A stretch of DNA of 64,000 nucleotides, from positions 55,917 through 119,916 of the forward strand of contig NZ_NKYE01000021.1 of assembly GCF_002262875.1 (NCBI RefSeq), given 5' to 3'. This stretch comes from Amycolatopsis antarctica. Lineage in GTDB: Bacteria; Actinomycetota; Actinomycetes; Mycobacteriales; Pseudonocardiaceae. Of the stretch, positions 32,431 to 40,832 are shown in pieces. The notes under the pieces are model-generated. The model had not been told where the DNA came from and made no database searches. It was given only the letters and a program-made list of their open reading frames with translations. A program made the position numbers and the translations under genes. The number at the start of each line of letters is the position of its first letter. Position 1 is the first letter of the stretch.

Positions 32431-32896
32431 TCTGTCCTCCCACGGCTCGAACCATCTGCACGTGGCTCGATGTCGACCGCTTCAGATGTAAGTTCCGCCG
32501 ATGGTGGCGGATGCGAGATCACGCTGAGCGAGGTTCGTCGGAGCCGGTCGCTCCAACACGCTGTACGGGCGCCTTGATCGTTGCCGCCGGTACCCTGCAC
32601 CACAACGTCGCGCAGCCAGTTCGTACGAACTCGTACAGTCGGCCAGGCACACGGTGGTTCAGGACAAGGCCTGCCGCGAGGACACCGCGCGCAGTGCCCA
32701 CCGGCCGCGCACTTCGGAGAACATCCGCCCGTTCGCCGCGCGTCAGTGGTGAAAGAGTTCGTGCGGTCTCGTCAACCGGGTGTCATTCGGACGGCGGTCG
32801 ATTTGGTACTCGATCGCATCACCACAGTCCTCGCTCGCTCGCCGGTCGTAGAATCGTTCTGCCGCAACCGGACACGGCGATCGGATCGCGCGACAC
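32431..32896. promoter_or_regulatory. divergent intergenic region, no gene seen
   Basis: 466 bp between the minus-strand YbaB-like operon and the plus-strand nucleoside hydrolase. Open frames here translate to arginine/serine/proline-rich sequence with no homology I recognise. It must contain two promoters. I saw no clear operator, repeat or RNA. Confidence 0.3.
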
Positions 32897-33799
32897 ATGA
32901 CCGCTACTGCTGCACCGACACTGGTCGACCAGGACGGTGGTCTCGATGACGCCCTTGCACTGGCTCTGCTGGTCAGCTCACCCGCGGCGCGGCTGGTCGC
33001 TGTCACCAGTGTGCACGGCAACGTCACCGCCCCGGCCGCCGCGGCGAACGCCGCCCGCGTGCTGGAACTCTACGAACACCGCCACGTCCCCATCGCGATC
33101 GGCGCTGACGCTCCGCTGGCCAAACCGCCGCACCTGGCGCATCCGCGCGACCCCCTCCGACACGTCATCGGAGCGCCGCGGACGAACACGCCTTGCGCCG
33201 AAGCCGCTGACGAGCTGATCCTGCGACAAGCCCGTACACACGCGGGGGAACTCGACATCCTCGCCATCGGCCCGCTCACCAACATCGCCACCGCGCTGCG
33301 CGCCGAGCCGAAGCTGCCGCGGCTGGTGCGCCGTCTCGTCGTCATGGGCGGGGCATTCGAACACCCGGGCAATCTGACCGTCCACGCGGAAGCAAACATC
33401 GGGCACGACCCCGAGGCCGCCGCATCCGTCCTCGCCGCGGACTTCGCCACCACCGTCGTGCCACTGGACCTGACTCGCACCGTGACCGCCACCCGACGTT
33501 GGCTTGTCCAGCTCGTCAGAACGGCACCCTCGATTCGGATGAAGACCACCGCTGCCCTGCTAGTCCTGGCCGCGCCACGGCGCGCGCTGCGCCTGCACGA
33601 TGCCGTCGCCGCCGCTGTCCTTCTCGACCCGGCCATCGTGACCGCGACCAGAAGCAGCCCAGTCCGGATCACGCTGGAACCGGGACCGCACCACGGGCAG
33701 AGCAGACACGCGTCCGGCAGCGCCCGTCCAGTCGAGACAATCGTGCGCGCCGTGGACGGGGAACGCGTTCGCGTTCAACTCCTCATGGCTCTCACGTAG
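32897..33799 (+). CDS. nucleoside hydrolase (IUNH family)
   Basis: 300 aa. The N-terminal metal site reads LVDQDGGLDDALAL, a variant of the usual DTDPGxDDA. This keeps the aspartates but replaces the T-D-P run. GPLTNIATAL and the EANIGHDPEAA region (N and D ligands) and LHDAVAA near the C-terminus (catalytic His and Asp region) follow. Hydrolyses the N-glycosidic bond of ribonucleosides in salvage. The start lacks a strong ribosome binding site and the active-site variant should be checked. Confidence 0.82.
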   Translation: MTATAAPTLVDQDGGLDDALALALLVSSPAARLVAVTSVHGNVTAPAAAANAARVLELYEHRHVPIAIGADAPLAKPPHLAHPRDPLRHVIGAPRTNTPCAEAADELILRQARTHAGELDILAIGPLTNIATALRAEPKLPRLVRRLVVMGGAFEHPGNLTVHAEANIGHDPEAAASVLAADFATTVVPLDLTRTVTATRRWLVQLVRTAPSIRMKTTAALLVLAAPRRALRLHDAVAAAVLLDPAIVTATRSSPVRITLEPGPHHGQSRHASGSARPVETIVRAVDGERVRVQLLMALT

Positions 33800-34164
33800 C
33801 TCTACGACAGTGGAAACGAGGCGGGCTGACCTGAGCCACATCGCGGGTGCTCGGTTCGCGCACGCGACGGCGGCTGGCGGCTGGGCGTATGGAACCCCGG
33901 AGACTGCTCGCGAAACCGTGCGTCGGAAGCGATCCGGTGAGCACCTCCGCACCTGGTCGAGCTCGGGTGCGTGCCGACGGCTCGGCCCCCGCGTGTCGCC
34001 GGGCAGGCGGGTTCCGCCAGGAGGGTTGACCAGGGTGGCTAATCGCGTAGCGTGGTGGTTTGCGAGCCGCTGATCAGACAGCGACGCTTTGCCAGCCGGT
34101 CCCAGACCTCGGTCGGTACTCCGCCCGCGACCACTCGCCAATAGCGCGTGAGTCTGGAGGACCC
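33800..34164. other. intergenic region, no gene seen
   Basis: 365 bp between the nucleoside hydrolase and a STAS-domain gene. The only clear element is the ribosome binding site CTGGAGGAC just before ATG 34165. No repeat, RNA or credible open frame was found. Confidence 0.3.
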
Positions 34165-34590
34165 ATGGCCACTCAAGTCACGCACGCCCTTGCCGTGCCG
34201 CAGCAGCAGGGAGCGGCAGCCGATCAGTTCGCCGTGACCGTCGAGCACGAGCGCGCGAGTTGCCCGTGCATCGTTGTGTCCGGAGACGTCGATGCCCGCG
34301 CCGTGGACACACTGACGACGGTCCTGGCGCGGTATCCCGCCGTGGAGACGACCGCGCTCGTGGCCGACCTGTCCGCGGTGACGTTCTGCTCGATCAACGG
34401 GCTGCACATGATCCTCGACCTGTTCGATCGCTCGAACGCTGTCGCCGTGCCGCTCGAACTCGTCGTTGATGCCCCACTGCGCCGTCTCCTCGGCCGGCTG
34501 GAATGCGCGGCCGGGCTGTCGACGCACCTTGATCGTGCGGCAGCGATGGTTGCGATCGACGCCCCGGAGGCGGAAGCTCTTCGCGCGTGA
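34165..34590 (+). CDS. STAS-domain anti-sigma factor antagonist-like protein
   Basis: 141 aa from ATG 34165 behind TGGAGGACC. The STAS core runs from IVVSGDVDARAVDTL to VADLSAVTFCSINGLHMILDL. The usual phosphoacceptor region (D-S-x-G-L) reads CSINGL, so a Ser is present near the expected spot but shifted. A C-terminal LVVDAPLRRLLGRLECAAGL helix completes the fold. Anti-anti-sigma factors sequester anti-sigma kinases. No sigma or kinase gene is adjacent, so its partner is elsewhere. It is one of three STAS proteins in this window. Confidence 0.8.
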   Translation: MATQVTHALAVPQQQGAAADQFAVTVEHERASCPCIVVSGDVDARAVDTLTTVLARYPAVETTALVADLSAVTFCSINGLHMILDLFDRSNAVAVPLELVVDAPLRRLLGRLECAAGLSTHLDRAAAMVAIDAPEAEALRA

Positions 34591-34701
34591 CCTTCGCCGG
34601 AACAACCGGCCATGGGTGCGATCCGGCGACAGCGGTGGCCGAGCACAATAGAACGCCGACGCCGTGGGCGATCGGCCTCGGCGTCGGGGCCGGCCGGCCC
34701 G

Positions 34702-36219
34702 TCACGACCCCGAGCCGGCCGCGGTACCGGGGTCGCGCTGCGGAAGGGGCCGGGTCGCCGGACCTTCCAGGACCGCGCCGTCCACGTCGAAACGGGATCC
34801 GTGGCAGGAACAGTCCCAGCTCCGTTCGGCACCGTTGAACCGCAGCAGGCATCCCAGGTGGGTGCAGCGCAGCGACACGGCGTGCACCGTGCCGGCGCTG
34901 TCCCGGTAGACGCCTTTCTTGCCGAGGCCGTCGGGCAACACCCGCGCCGTGCCGACGGGAACGTCGCCGGTGTCACCTGCCTGGTCAGGTGGCGTCAGAC
35001 GGTCTCCGATGAGGTCTTTCGCGACGTGCAGGTTCTGCTGAAGCAAGGTCGGTGTGCTGCGCACGCTGAGCCGGTGCGGGGAGAACAGGGCTGCCTGCGG
35101 ATGGTCGGCACCGGTGATCCGGTCGGCGAGAATCCTTCCCGCGACGGTGCCCATGGCCAGTCCCCACTTGGCGAAACCGGTCGCGACCCACAGCCGTGAG
35201 CTGCCGGGAAGGTATGAGCCGATCATCGGGAGCGCGTCGTACGCTTTGGGATCCTGCGCGGACCAGCGATGGGTGATCTGCTCGATGTCGAAGTGGCGGC
35301 GGGCGAAGTCGATGAGTGCGGTGTAGCGGCCGGCATCGATTCCGTGTTCACCCGACGGGTGGCTCTGACCGCCGACGATGACGTGGTCGCGGTAGTGGCT
35401 CAACGACCACGACGGCGTGCCCGCGCTGATCGCCAGTTCACGCGGAGGCGCTCCCGACCGCATTCTGGCCGCCACGCAGTAGGACCGTTCGGCGTCCAGC
35501 CGGGCGAAATGGAGTCCACGGTCGAATACCGGGTAGTGGGTTGTCACGACCACGTGTTTGGCTGTGATGGTCCCCTCGGCGGTGTGGACTCGGTGCGGAG
35601 CGGTGTGGTCGAGGCCGAGAGCCCTGCTGTGCTCGAAGATCCTGCCGCCCTCGGCGACGAACGCGGCGGCGAGGCCACGCACGTACCGCGCCGGATGCAG
35701 CACGAGCTGTTCTGGCAACCGCACCGCACCGTAGGTCGGGAACGGCAGGTCGAGTTCCTCGGTCCATTCGACCGGCAGGCCCGCGCGGCCGGCCGCCTCG
35801 GCTTCGGCACGCACCGTGGCTCGTTCGCCGTCGGTGTAGGCGAAGGTGGCTGCCGGTGCGCGGTGCAGATCGCATTCGATGGGTTCGGCGAGCGTGGCCA
35901 GGAGCTCCACACCCTCGATCGCGGCGGCGGCGTAGTCGCGTGCACGGCGCGCGCCGTGTGTGCGTTCCAGCGTGGAGTACATGGTCGCCTGCAACGCGGT
36001 GACCTTGGCGGTGTTGTTGCCGCTGACCCCGGTGCCGACCCGGGCGGCCTCGACGACGGCGACATCGAAGCCGTGCCGCCGCAGCAGAAGGGCCGTGGTG
36101 AGCCCGGCGATACCGGCACCGATCACGGTGACGTCGGCCTGGTGATGCCCGTACAGTTTTCCGTGACCGGAAAACGTTTCCCGTAGCCACAAAGAATGTT
36201 CGGCCGTCGTTGTCGCCAT
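34702..36219 (-). CDS. FAD-dependent oxidoreductase with C-terminal Rieske domain
   Basis: 505 aa from ATG 36219 (GGAG 8-11 nt upstream). ATG 36243 is an alternative that overlaps the upstream stop by ATGA. The N-terminal FAD-binding fold ADVTVIGAGIAGLTTALLL leads a DAO-like domain. The C-terminus has the Rieske 2Fe-2S motif CTHLGC (C-x-H) and CSCHGSRFD (C-x2-H) with 15 residues between. Single-polypeptide DAO-Rieske proteins oxidise an amine or thiol-containing small molecule and pass electrons to the cluster. It is co-transcribed with the DUF4383 membrane protein. Substrate unknown. Confidence 0.85.
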   Translation of the reverse strand: MATTTAEHSLWLRETFSGHGKLYGHHQADVTVIGAGIAGLTTALLLRRHGFDVAVVEAARVGTGVSGNNTAKVTALQATMYSTLERTHGARRARDYAAAAIEGVELLATLAEPIECDLHRAPAATFAYTDGERATVRAEAEAAGRAGLPVEWTEELDLPFPTYGAVRLPEQLVLHPARYVRGLAAAFVAEGGRIFEHSRALGLDHTAPHRVHTAEGTITAKHVVVTTHYPVFDRGLHFARLDAERSYCVAARMRSGAPPRELAISAGTPSWSLSHYRDHVIVGGQSHPSGEHGIDAGRYTALIDFARRHFDIEQITHRWSAQDPKAYDALPMIGSYLPGSSRLWVATGFAKWGLAMGTVAGRILADRITGADHPQAALFSPHRLSVRSTPTLLQQNLHVAKDLIGDRLTPPDQAGDTGDVPVGTARVLPDGLGKKGVYRDSAGTVHAVSLRCTHLGCLLRFNGAERSWDCSCHGSRFDVDGAVLEGPATRPLPQRDPGTAAGSGS

Positions 36220-36239
36220 CGCGGAGTCTCCGTCCAATG

Positions 36240-36725
36240 TCATCGTCCGCGCGCCGTCCGCTTTTCGTTGCGCCGCACGGTCGGTATGTTCTCGGTTCCG
36301 GTCGTGCCGCCTTTCACCGCGGATGTGTCGCGTCGCAGCGCCAGCCACAGGCCGACGGCGGATGTCGTCGCGTGCACGATGTTGTCCGCCCACGTGACGG
36401 TCACCGTGTCGGTCGCACTGGCGGTGATGGCCGACGCGGTCCCATAGGCGGTGAGACCGGCGAAGACGAAGAACAGAAGCAACCCGTAAGGCCGGGCCAA
36501 GTGCGGCTTCCACACGACGAGCAGTCCGATGACGCTCACCACGAGATGCACGGTATTCGTCATCGCCGCGGCGCTGAAGAACAACACGCTGTTCGAATCC
36601 GTGGCCTCGTCGGCTGACATGACCCCGGCGATACCGAGGACCGAGTACACCACGACGACGACCAGTGCCGTCATTCTGGGCAGGGTCGGGAACTCATTCG
36701 AATCGGCTCTGTTGCGTGCGTTCAT
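36240..36725 (-). CDS. DUF4383-type four-helix membrane protein
   Basis: 161 aa from ATG 36725, with GGAGCGG upstream. Four membrane helices (ALVVVVVYSVLGIAGVM, AMTNTVHLVVSVIGLLVVW, YGLLLFFVFAGLTAYGTASA and the last near ADNIVHATTSAVGLWLAL) with conserved His and polar residues, and a basic tail. The pattern fits DUF4383. It lies directly upstream of the Rieske oxidoreductase with an overlapping alternative start, so the two probably work together, perhaps in membrane redox or stress. Confidence 0.75.
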   Translation of the reverse strand: MNARNRADSNEFPTLPRMTALVVVVVYSVLGIAGVMSADEATDSNSVLFFSAAAMTNTVHLVVSVIGLLVVWKPHLARPYGLLLFFVFAGLTAYGTASAITASATDTVTVTWADNIVHATTSAVGLWLALRRDTSAVKGGTTGTENIPTVRRNEKRTARGR

Positions 36726-36996
36726 GACGTTCCGCTCCACGAGGGAAGTGCCGCTGCGGGGGTGCCGCGGTGAATGGTGTGGCCGGCCGCCGATCGCGGC
36801 TGGGACTGGATATCCGTGACAGTCGCCACGGTGAGTCGATTCTTGCGGCCGGACCGTCGCCGATGCCGCCGACCTGTTTATGCGTTGACGGCCATCGGGC
36901 CACGACTGTCGTTGGCGTACGGCGGTCTCACGTTCGGCACCAATACCGTTGCCGGGGTGTGTATCCGGTTCCATGAGGTGGTTCCGGTGCCGCGCC

Positions 36997-37869
36997 TCAT
37001 CGCGTGAGGATGGCGATGTCCCGCTTGCTCGGACGGCCGGCCGGAGGCCCGGCGGGCTCGGCCTTCGGCGGTAGCGGGAAGAATCCGCTGGTGCGATCCA
37101 TGTACTCGGGATACCCCGGTCGCGTAGCCATGCTGCGTTCGAGAGTCTTCTTGCCGGATCCTGCGGTCAGCAGGAACGTCATCAGGACAGGGCCCACGAT
37201 GCTGAACACTCCTGGCAGGCCTTCGGCCGCGACGAGGAACACGCCCCACCACACGCACGCGTCGCCGAAGTAGTTGGGGTGCCGGGTGTAGCGCCACAGT
37301 CCGCGGTCCAGGACGCTGGCCTCGACGGTGTCGGGAGGCTGCGCCTTCTTCCACGCCTTGTAGCGTTCGAGCTGAGCGTCCCCGACGGCTTCGAAGAACA
37401 TCCCCACGCCCCACACCAGGATCCCGGCGACCGTGAGCACACCGACCCCGGCCGGGACGAACGAGCCGACTTGTACCGGGGCGGAAACCAGGAACGCGAT
37501 CAGCAACTGGGGCAGATAGATCTTGACGGCCGCGTTGACCCGGGGTCCTGCCCGGCCTGTGCTCAGCAGCTTCTCGTAGCGAGGATCCTCGCCCTTGCCA
37601 GCCGAACGGCGACCGTTGTGCACGGCAAGGCGGACCCCCCAGATCACGACCATGACGGCGAGGATCCACCGCCGTGCGGTGTCGCCGTGGTCGTGCGAGA
37701 CGATCAACGAGGTCGCGGCCGCGGTGACGAACAGCAAGCCCCATACGGTGTCGACGACGCTGTGCTTGCCCGCACGCAGACCGGCCACGAAGGTCACTGC
37801 CATCACCGTTGCCAGCGCACCACCGGTCCACAGCAGTCCGAAGGCGAAGTCGCTCGTGTCGAAGGTCAT
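36997..37869 (-). CDS. DUF1295 (steroid 5-alpha-reductase C-terminal-like) membrane protein
   Basis: 290 aa from ATG 37869; a longer frame to 37914 adds an Arg-rich shadow. Six to seven membrane helices. The C-terminal segment LWRYTRHPNYFGDACVWWGVF with GYPEYMDRTSGFFPLPP is the DUF1295 signature, resembling NADPH-dependent steroid 5-alpha-reductases and isoprenylcysteine methyltransferases. The reaction is unknown; reduction of a lipid or steroid is possible. Monocistronic-looking, 128 bp downstream of the DUF4235 gene. Confidence 0.85.
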   Translation of the reverse strand: MTFDTSDFAFGLLWTGGALATVMAVTFVAGLRAGKHSVVDTVWGLLFVTAAATSLIVSHDHGDTARRWILAVMVVIWGVRLAVHNGRRSAGKGEDPRYEKLLSTGRAGPRVNAAVKIYLPQLLIAFLVSAPVQVGSFVPAGVGVLTVAGILVWGVGMFFEAVGDAQLERYKAWKKAQPPDTVEASVLDRGLWRYTRHPNYFGDACVWWGVFLVAAEGLPGVFSIVGPVLMTFLLTAGSGKKTLERSMATRPGYPEYMDRTSGFFPLPPKAEPAGPPAGRPSKRDIAILTR

Positions 37870-37996
37870 CGCGCGGCCGATCCGGCCGACGCGCGCCGGG
37901 GACCTCGGCGCCACGGCACGGTCGCCGCCGCGCCGGCCCGATCGCGCGGATCAGCGGCGCGGCCCCGACCCGGGCGCACACCGGGGTTCCGCGTCA

Positions 37997-38302
37997 TCAG
38001 TCGCCCGGCCATTCGCCACTCCACCGCTCGAACGCGCGGGCACCGGCCCGATCGATGATCGTTTTGACCACGGAGTAGATGGCTCCCTGGACGACCGCGG
38101 CGATGAGGATCTTCTTCAGCGGGTACTCGGTCTCCAGCGCGCCGGGCGGGTCCGGATGGTCACCGGGATCCGCGCGCTGCCAGATTTTCTTGAAGACGAC
38201 GCTCGCGACGAGCCCGCCGATTGTCGAACTGACGAGACCGATCGGCCGGTACAGGATCTTCGCTGAGGTACTGGCCGGCTTCTTCTCGGCTGATCGGTTC
38301 AT
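37997..38302 (-). CDS. DUF4235 small membrane protein
   Basis: 101 aa. One or two hydrophobic segments (LYRPIGLVSSTIGGLVASVVFKKIW and LKKILIAAVVQGAIYSVVKTII) with conserved basic residues. This length and pattern match DUF4235, which sits beside DUF3618 and a holin-like gene in many actinomycetes. The start overlaps the DUF3618 stop (ATGA). Probably part of a stress-related membrane operon; function unknown. Confidence 0.8.
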   Translation of the reverse strand: MNRSAEKKPASTSAKILYRPIGLVSSTIGGLVASVVFKKIWQRADPGDHPDPPGALETEYPLKKILIAAVVQGAIYSVVKTIIDRAGARAFERWSGEWPGD

Positions 38303-38643
38303 CGCCTGCTCCTGCGTACCGCGAGGAGAACCACGGTGAGCGCCGCGAGGACGGCCGCGAGGGGCACGGCCGGCTTGGGCGTGCCCTGCTCGTCGGTCGA
38401 AAGCTCCTTGGCCCGCTCGACGATCTGCCGGCCGTGGACCTGGGCGGTGCGCGCCTGCTCGGTGGCGCGTTGCTTGACGTCGTCCACCTTGTTCCGTGCT
38501 TGGGACTTGACGTCGAGTTTCTCCGACAGCGCGTCGACCGTGTGCCCGAGTTCCGCACGGGTCCGCTCGATATCGGCCTCGATCTGGTCGGCGCTGGCAT
38601 CCTTGGCCGGCCGCGGGGTGTCAGGACTGCTGGGCGTGGTCAC
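38299..38643 (-). CDS. DUF3618 membrane-anchored protein
   Basis: 114 aa from GTG 38643; the frame extends to ATG 38685. A coiled N-terminal part (ADIERTRAELGHTVDALSEKLDVKSQARNKVDDVKQ), which is the DUF3618 signature, is followed by one C-terminal membrane helix (AVPLAAVLAALTVVLLAV) and RRSRR. It overlaps the holin-like gene upstream and the DUF4235 gene downstream. Function unknown; the family is often stress-linked. Confidence 0.82.
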   Translation of the reverse strand: MTTPSSPDTPRPAKDASADQIEADIERTRAELGHTVDALSEKLDVKSQARNKVDDVKQRATEQARTAQVHGRQIVERAKELSTDEQGTPKPAVPLAAVLAALTVVLLAVRRSRR

Positions 38644-39055
38644 GATGACGGGCCTCCTGTACTTCCTGGACGTCGCGTTTGACATTGCCGAGAGTGCGCT
38701 CCGGGGTCGGTGAGGTCTGCCGCACCTGCTTCTTGCCCGCCAGCGCGGCGATTCCGGCGGCGATGAGCAGTACCGCTCCGACGATCAGCGCGGATGCCCA
38801 CACCGGCAGCGTCAGTGCCAGCGCGGCGATGGCGGTGGTGATGATGGCTCCCGCACCGAACCAGGCGAGTACGCCCGCGACGCCGAACAGGCCCGCTCCT
38901 ACGCCTGCGTGCTTGGCCGAGGCCTTGATCTCGGTCTGAGCAAGCTGCAGTTCGTCGCGCACCAGTCGCGAGGTCTGCTCTGACAGTCGGGTCATCAATT
39001 CCCCGACCGATGGTTCTGACGACGTGGCGGTGGCACCTGTGTCGTGGCTCGTCAT
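38621..39055 (-). CDS. phage-holin-superfamily (actinobacterial holin-X/DUF1469) membrane protein
   Basis: 144 aa from ATG 39055 behind GGAGGTGAACGA. An N-terminal amphipathic region (SEQTSRLVRDELQLAQTEIKASAKHAGVG) is followed by two long membrane helices (LFGVAGVLAWFGAGAIITTAIAAL and VWASALIVGAVLLIAAGIAAL). This is the chromosomal holin-like family, not a phage gene here. It leads a small operon with DUF3618 and DUF4235, an arrangement widespread in actinomycetes. Confidence 0.85.
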   Translation of the reverse strand: MTSHDTGATATSSEPSVGELMTRLSEQTSRLVRDELQLAQTEIKASAKHAGVGAGLFGVAGVLAWFGAGAIITTAIAALALTLPVWASALIVGAVLLIAAGIAALAGKKQVRQTSPTPERTLGNVKRDVQEVQEARHRDHAQQS

Positions 39056-39522
39056 TCGTTCACCTCCGAGCATTGGTGTTCGATGGCTGGTCTCGGGCGT
39101 TCTGTTGTCGGCGGCGCGCTGTTCATCGGGTCTCGGCGCCGATGCTCCCGGTTCCTGCCTTGGCCTGACAGCGATGGCACCTCGGTTGCCCGACAGCTGC
39201 GGGACCGAAACATCGACCGGAATCGCGTGTCCCTGCCGTTCGTTGCGCGGATACGCCGCGCTTGCGGCCTGCACCCGAGATTCCCCGAACAGTCGTAGCC
39301 CAAACAGTGGGTTTGCCGCTGCCCATTCGCTGCCGCCTCTGCCGGGGGGATCGCCGGCGGTGCGGGCCGACCAGTTGTGCGCGCTCATCGGATACTGGGG
39401 AGCTGTACCGACCCTTTTGCCGCGCAGGCGTTTCCGTTATTCACTGTCCATTGTGTACGGTCGCCGGGCGAGAAAGCTCACCGCTCTCCGAGGACGGCGC
39501 GCGCTGGCATTTTTTTTGCGGC
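39056..39522. other. intergenic region, no gene seen
   Basis: 467 bp between the holin-like operon and the end of the HxlR-like gene. The translations of its open frames are not convincing. A run of eight T (39511-39518, so eight A in the minus-strand transcript) lies just past the HxlR stop, unusual for this GC-rich DNA. I saw no stem next to it that would make a normal terminator. The holin operon promoter should be here. Confidence 0.3.
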
Positions 39523-40023
39523 TCACTCGCTGCGAGCGATGGCTCGGTCGTAGGCGGCCCGGAGTTGCTCGCCGGCCGTGGGTCTGCCGGTGTCCGGGGC
39601 GGGAACGGCGAGGTGTCGCTCGCGGAGCTCGGCCATGAAGTCCTCCCATAGCTGCGGGCCGCCCTCGTACAGAACCCGGGCCCGCACGCGCAGGGGCTCC
39701 GTGGTCGGCCGGTGGCGCAGGCCCCACCAGCCGAGTTCGGCAAGAACCGGCACCAGTTGGATGGCGGGCTCGGTGAGGCTGTACGCCGCGCGACGGCCGG
39801 CTCCGGCGTCCTCGCGGGTGAGCAGCCTCGCCTCCACCAGGTCGTGCAACCTGCGAGCCAGGATGTTCGAGGCGATGCCTTCCTCGGACTCGCGTTCCAG
39901 TGTCCGGAAGTGCCTCCGGTCGCCGAACATGATGTCGCGCAACACGATCAGGCTCCAGCGGTCACCGAATACTTCGACCGCGGCGTTGATCGCGCATCCT
40001 GAACGCGGCTCGCCTGTCGTCAC
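39523..40023 (-). CDS. HxlR-type winged helix-turn-helix regulator
   Basis: 166 aa from GTG 40023, with GGAGGG just upstream. The core CAINAAVEVFGDRWSLIVLRDI, then RHFRTLERE and SEEGIASNILARRLHDLVEAR, matches HxlR/MarR-like winged helix proteins, and a conserved Cys (position about 9) precedes the domain, as in thiol-sensing family members. It is divergent from a VOC-family enzyme gene, a common regulator-target pair, with a palindrome between. Confidence 0.88.
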   Translation of the reverse strand: MTTGEPRSGCAINAAVEVFGDRWSLIVLRDIMFGDRRHFRTLERESEEGIASNILARRLHDLVEARLLTREDAGAGRRAAYSLTEPAIQLVPVLAELGWWGLRHRPTTEPLRVRARVLYEGGPQLWEDFMAELRERHLAVPAPDTGRPTAGEQLRAAYDRAIARSE

Positions 40024-40047
40024 GACACCCTCCTCGACCGACCGAAC

Positions 40048-40061
40048 AACTGCTTGCAGTT
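40048..40061. promoter_or_regulatory. candidate HxlR operator AACTGC-TT-GCAGTT
   Basis: A perfect 6-bp inverted repeat with a 2-bp spacer lies 24 bp upstream of the HxlR-like start and about 65 bp upstream of the VOC start. It is in the short divergent promoter region, so autoregulation and control of the VOC gene are likely. A second degenerate repeat (CACTTAGTG...ACTAGTG) follows at about 40068-40087. Confidence 0.55.
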
Positions 40062-40125
40062 TACCAGCACTTAGTGATGAACTAGTGCCGCTTGCGTATT
40101 GCAATCACCCAGGGAGGTTTACGAG

Positions 40126-40458
40126 ATGATCCGTCGAGTGATGGCCAACTGCACCGTGACCGATTCGGCCCGGGCCGAGGACTGGTATGCGCGGTTGTTC
40201 GACCGGGAGCCCGATGCCCGCCCGATGGCCGGCCTGATCGAGTGGGACTTCGGCGCCGGTGGTGGTCTGCAGGTCTGGTCCGAGCCCGGGCGAGCCGGCC
40301 GGTCGTCGGCAGTGCTGGAGGAGACCGATCTCGATGCGGCCGCCGCACATGCGACGCGGGTCGGCATCGCCCACGACGGGCCCCAGCCCGGCGGCGGCGC
40401 CCGCATCCTGCAACTCACCGACCCGGACGGAAATCAGGTCGTCCTGGTCGGCGTCTGA
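40126..40458 (+). CDS. VOC-superfamily (glyoxalase/bleomycin-resistance-like) protein
   Basis: 110 aa from ATG 40126 behind AGGGAGG. One VOC fold: CTVTDSARAEDWYARLF at the start, GGGLQVWSE in the middle and LQLTDPDGNQVVLVGV at the end, the usual closing motif. It has few clear metal ligands, so it may be a binding protein rather than an enzyme. It is divergent from the HxlR-like gene, suggesting a role in detoxification or drug sequestration. Confidence 0.85.
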   Translation: MIRRVMANCTVTDSARAEDWYARLFDREPDARPMAGLIEWDFGAGGGLQVWSEPGRAGRSSAVLEETDLDAAAAHATRVGIAHDGPQPGGGARILQLTDPDGNQVVLVGV

Positions 40459-40832
40459 CCGCCACCGCGAGCGACCGAGGGCGCCGGGCGCGGAGGTTTC
40501 TCGGCCCGAGCCCGCCCGCGACGAGGAACCTGACGGCCGGCCGGAACAGCACAAGTGACCATGGTGCCGACGCGGGTTCAGGGTGCCGACAACGAACGTG
40601 CGGATCGGTTCTGTCGTGACTGTTCGCTGGGCGCGACGACGGAAGGACGCAGTCGGCAGGCCCCTACTTTTGATGCAAACCGGTCGGTCGCGGAGGCCCG
40701 AGTGCCGTCGTGCGGCGATGATTGACGGATCAGTCGTGGGCGCGGGTTGTGCCCACCCCCGGAGAGCGTTCGTCGAGCTCCTGGTCCGAGAACCGTTCTC
40801 GGCACCGCACGTCAGATTCGTGGAGGCCGTCC
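40459..40832. other. intergenic region, no gene seen
   Basis: 374 bp between the VOC gene and the histidine kinase. Two open frames cross it without recognisable protein. It should contain the two-component promoter. A GGAGG at 40822-40826 serves the kinase GTG start. Confidence 0.3.

Noticed and set aside
38621..39055. Prophage lysis gene (holin)
   Set aside because: No phage genes around; the DUF3618/DUF4235 neighbours mark the chromosomal holin-like family.
39505..39522. Eight-T run as an intrinsic terminator
   Set aside because: No GC-rich stem precedes it on the plus strand; on the minus strand it gives A residues.
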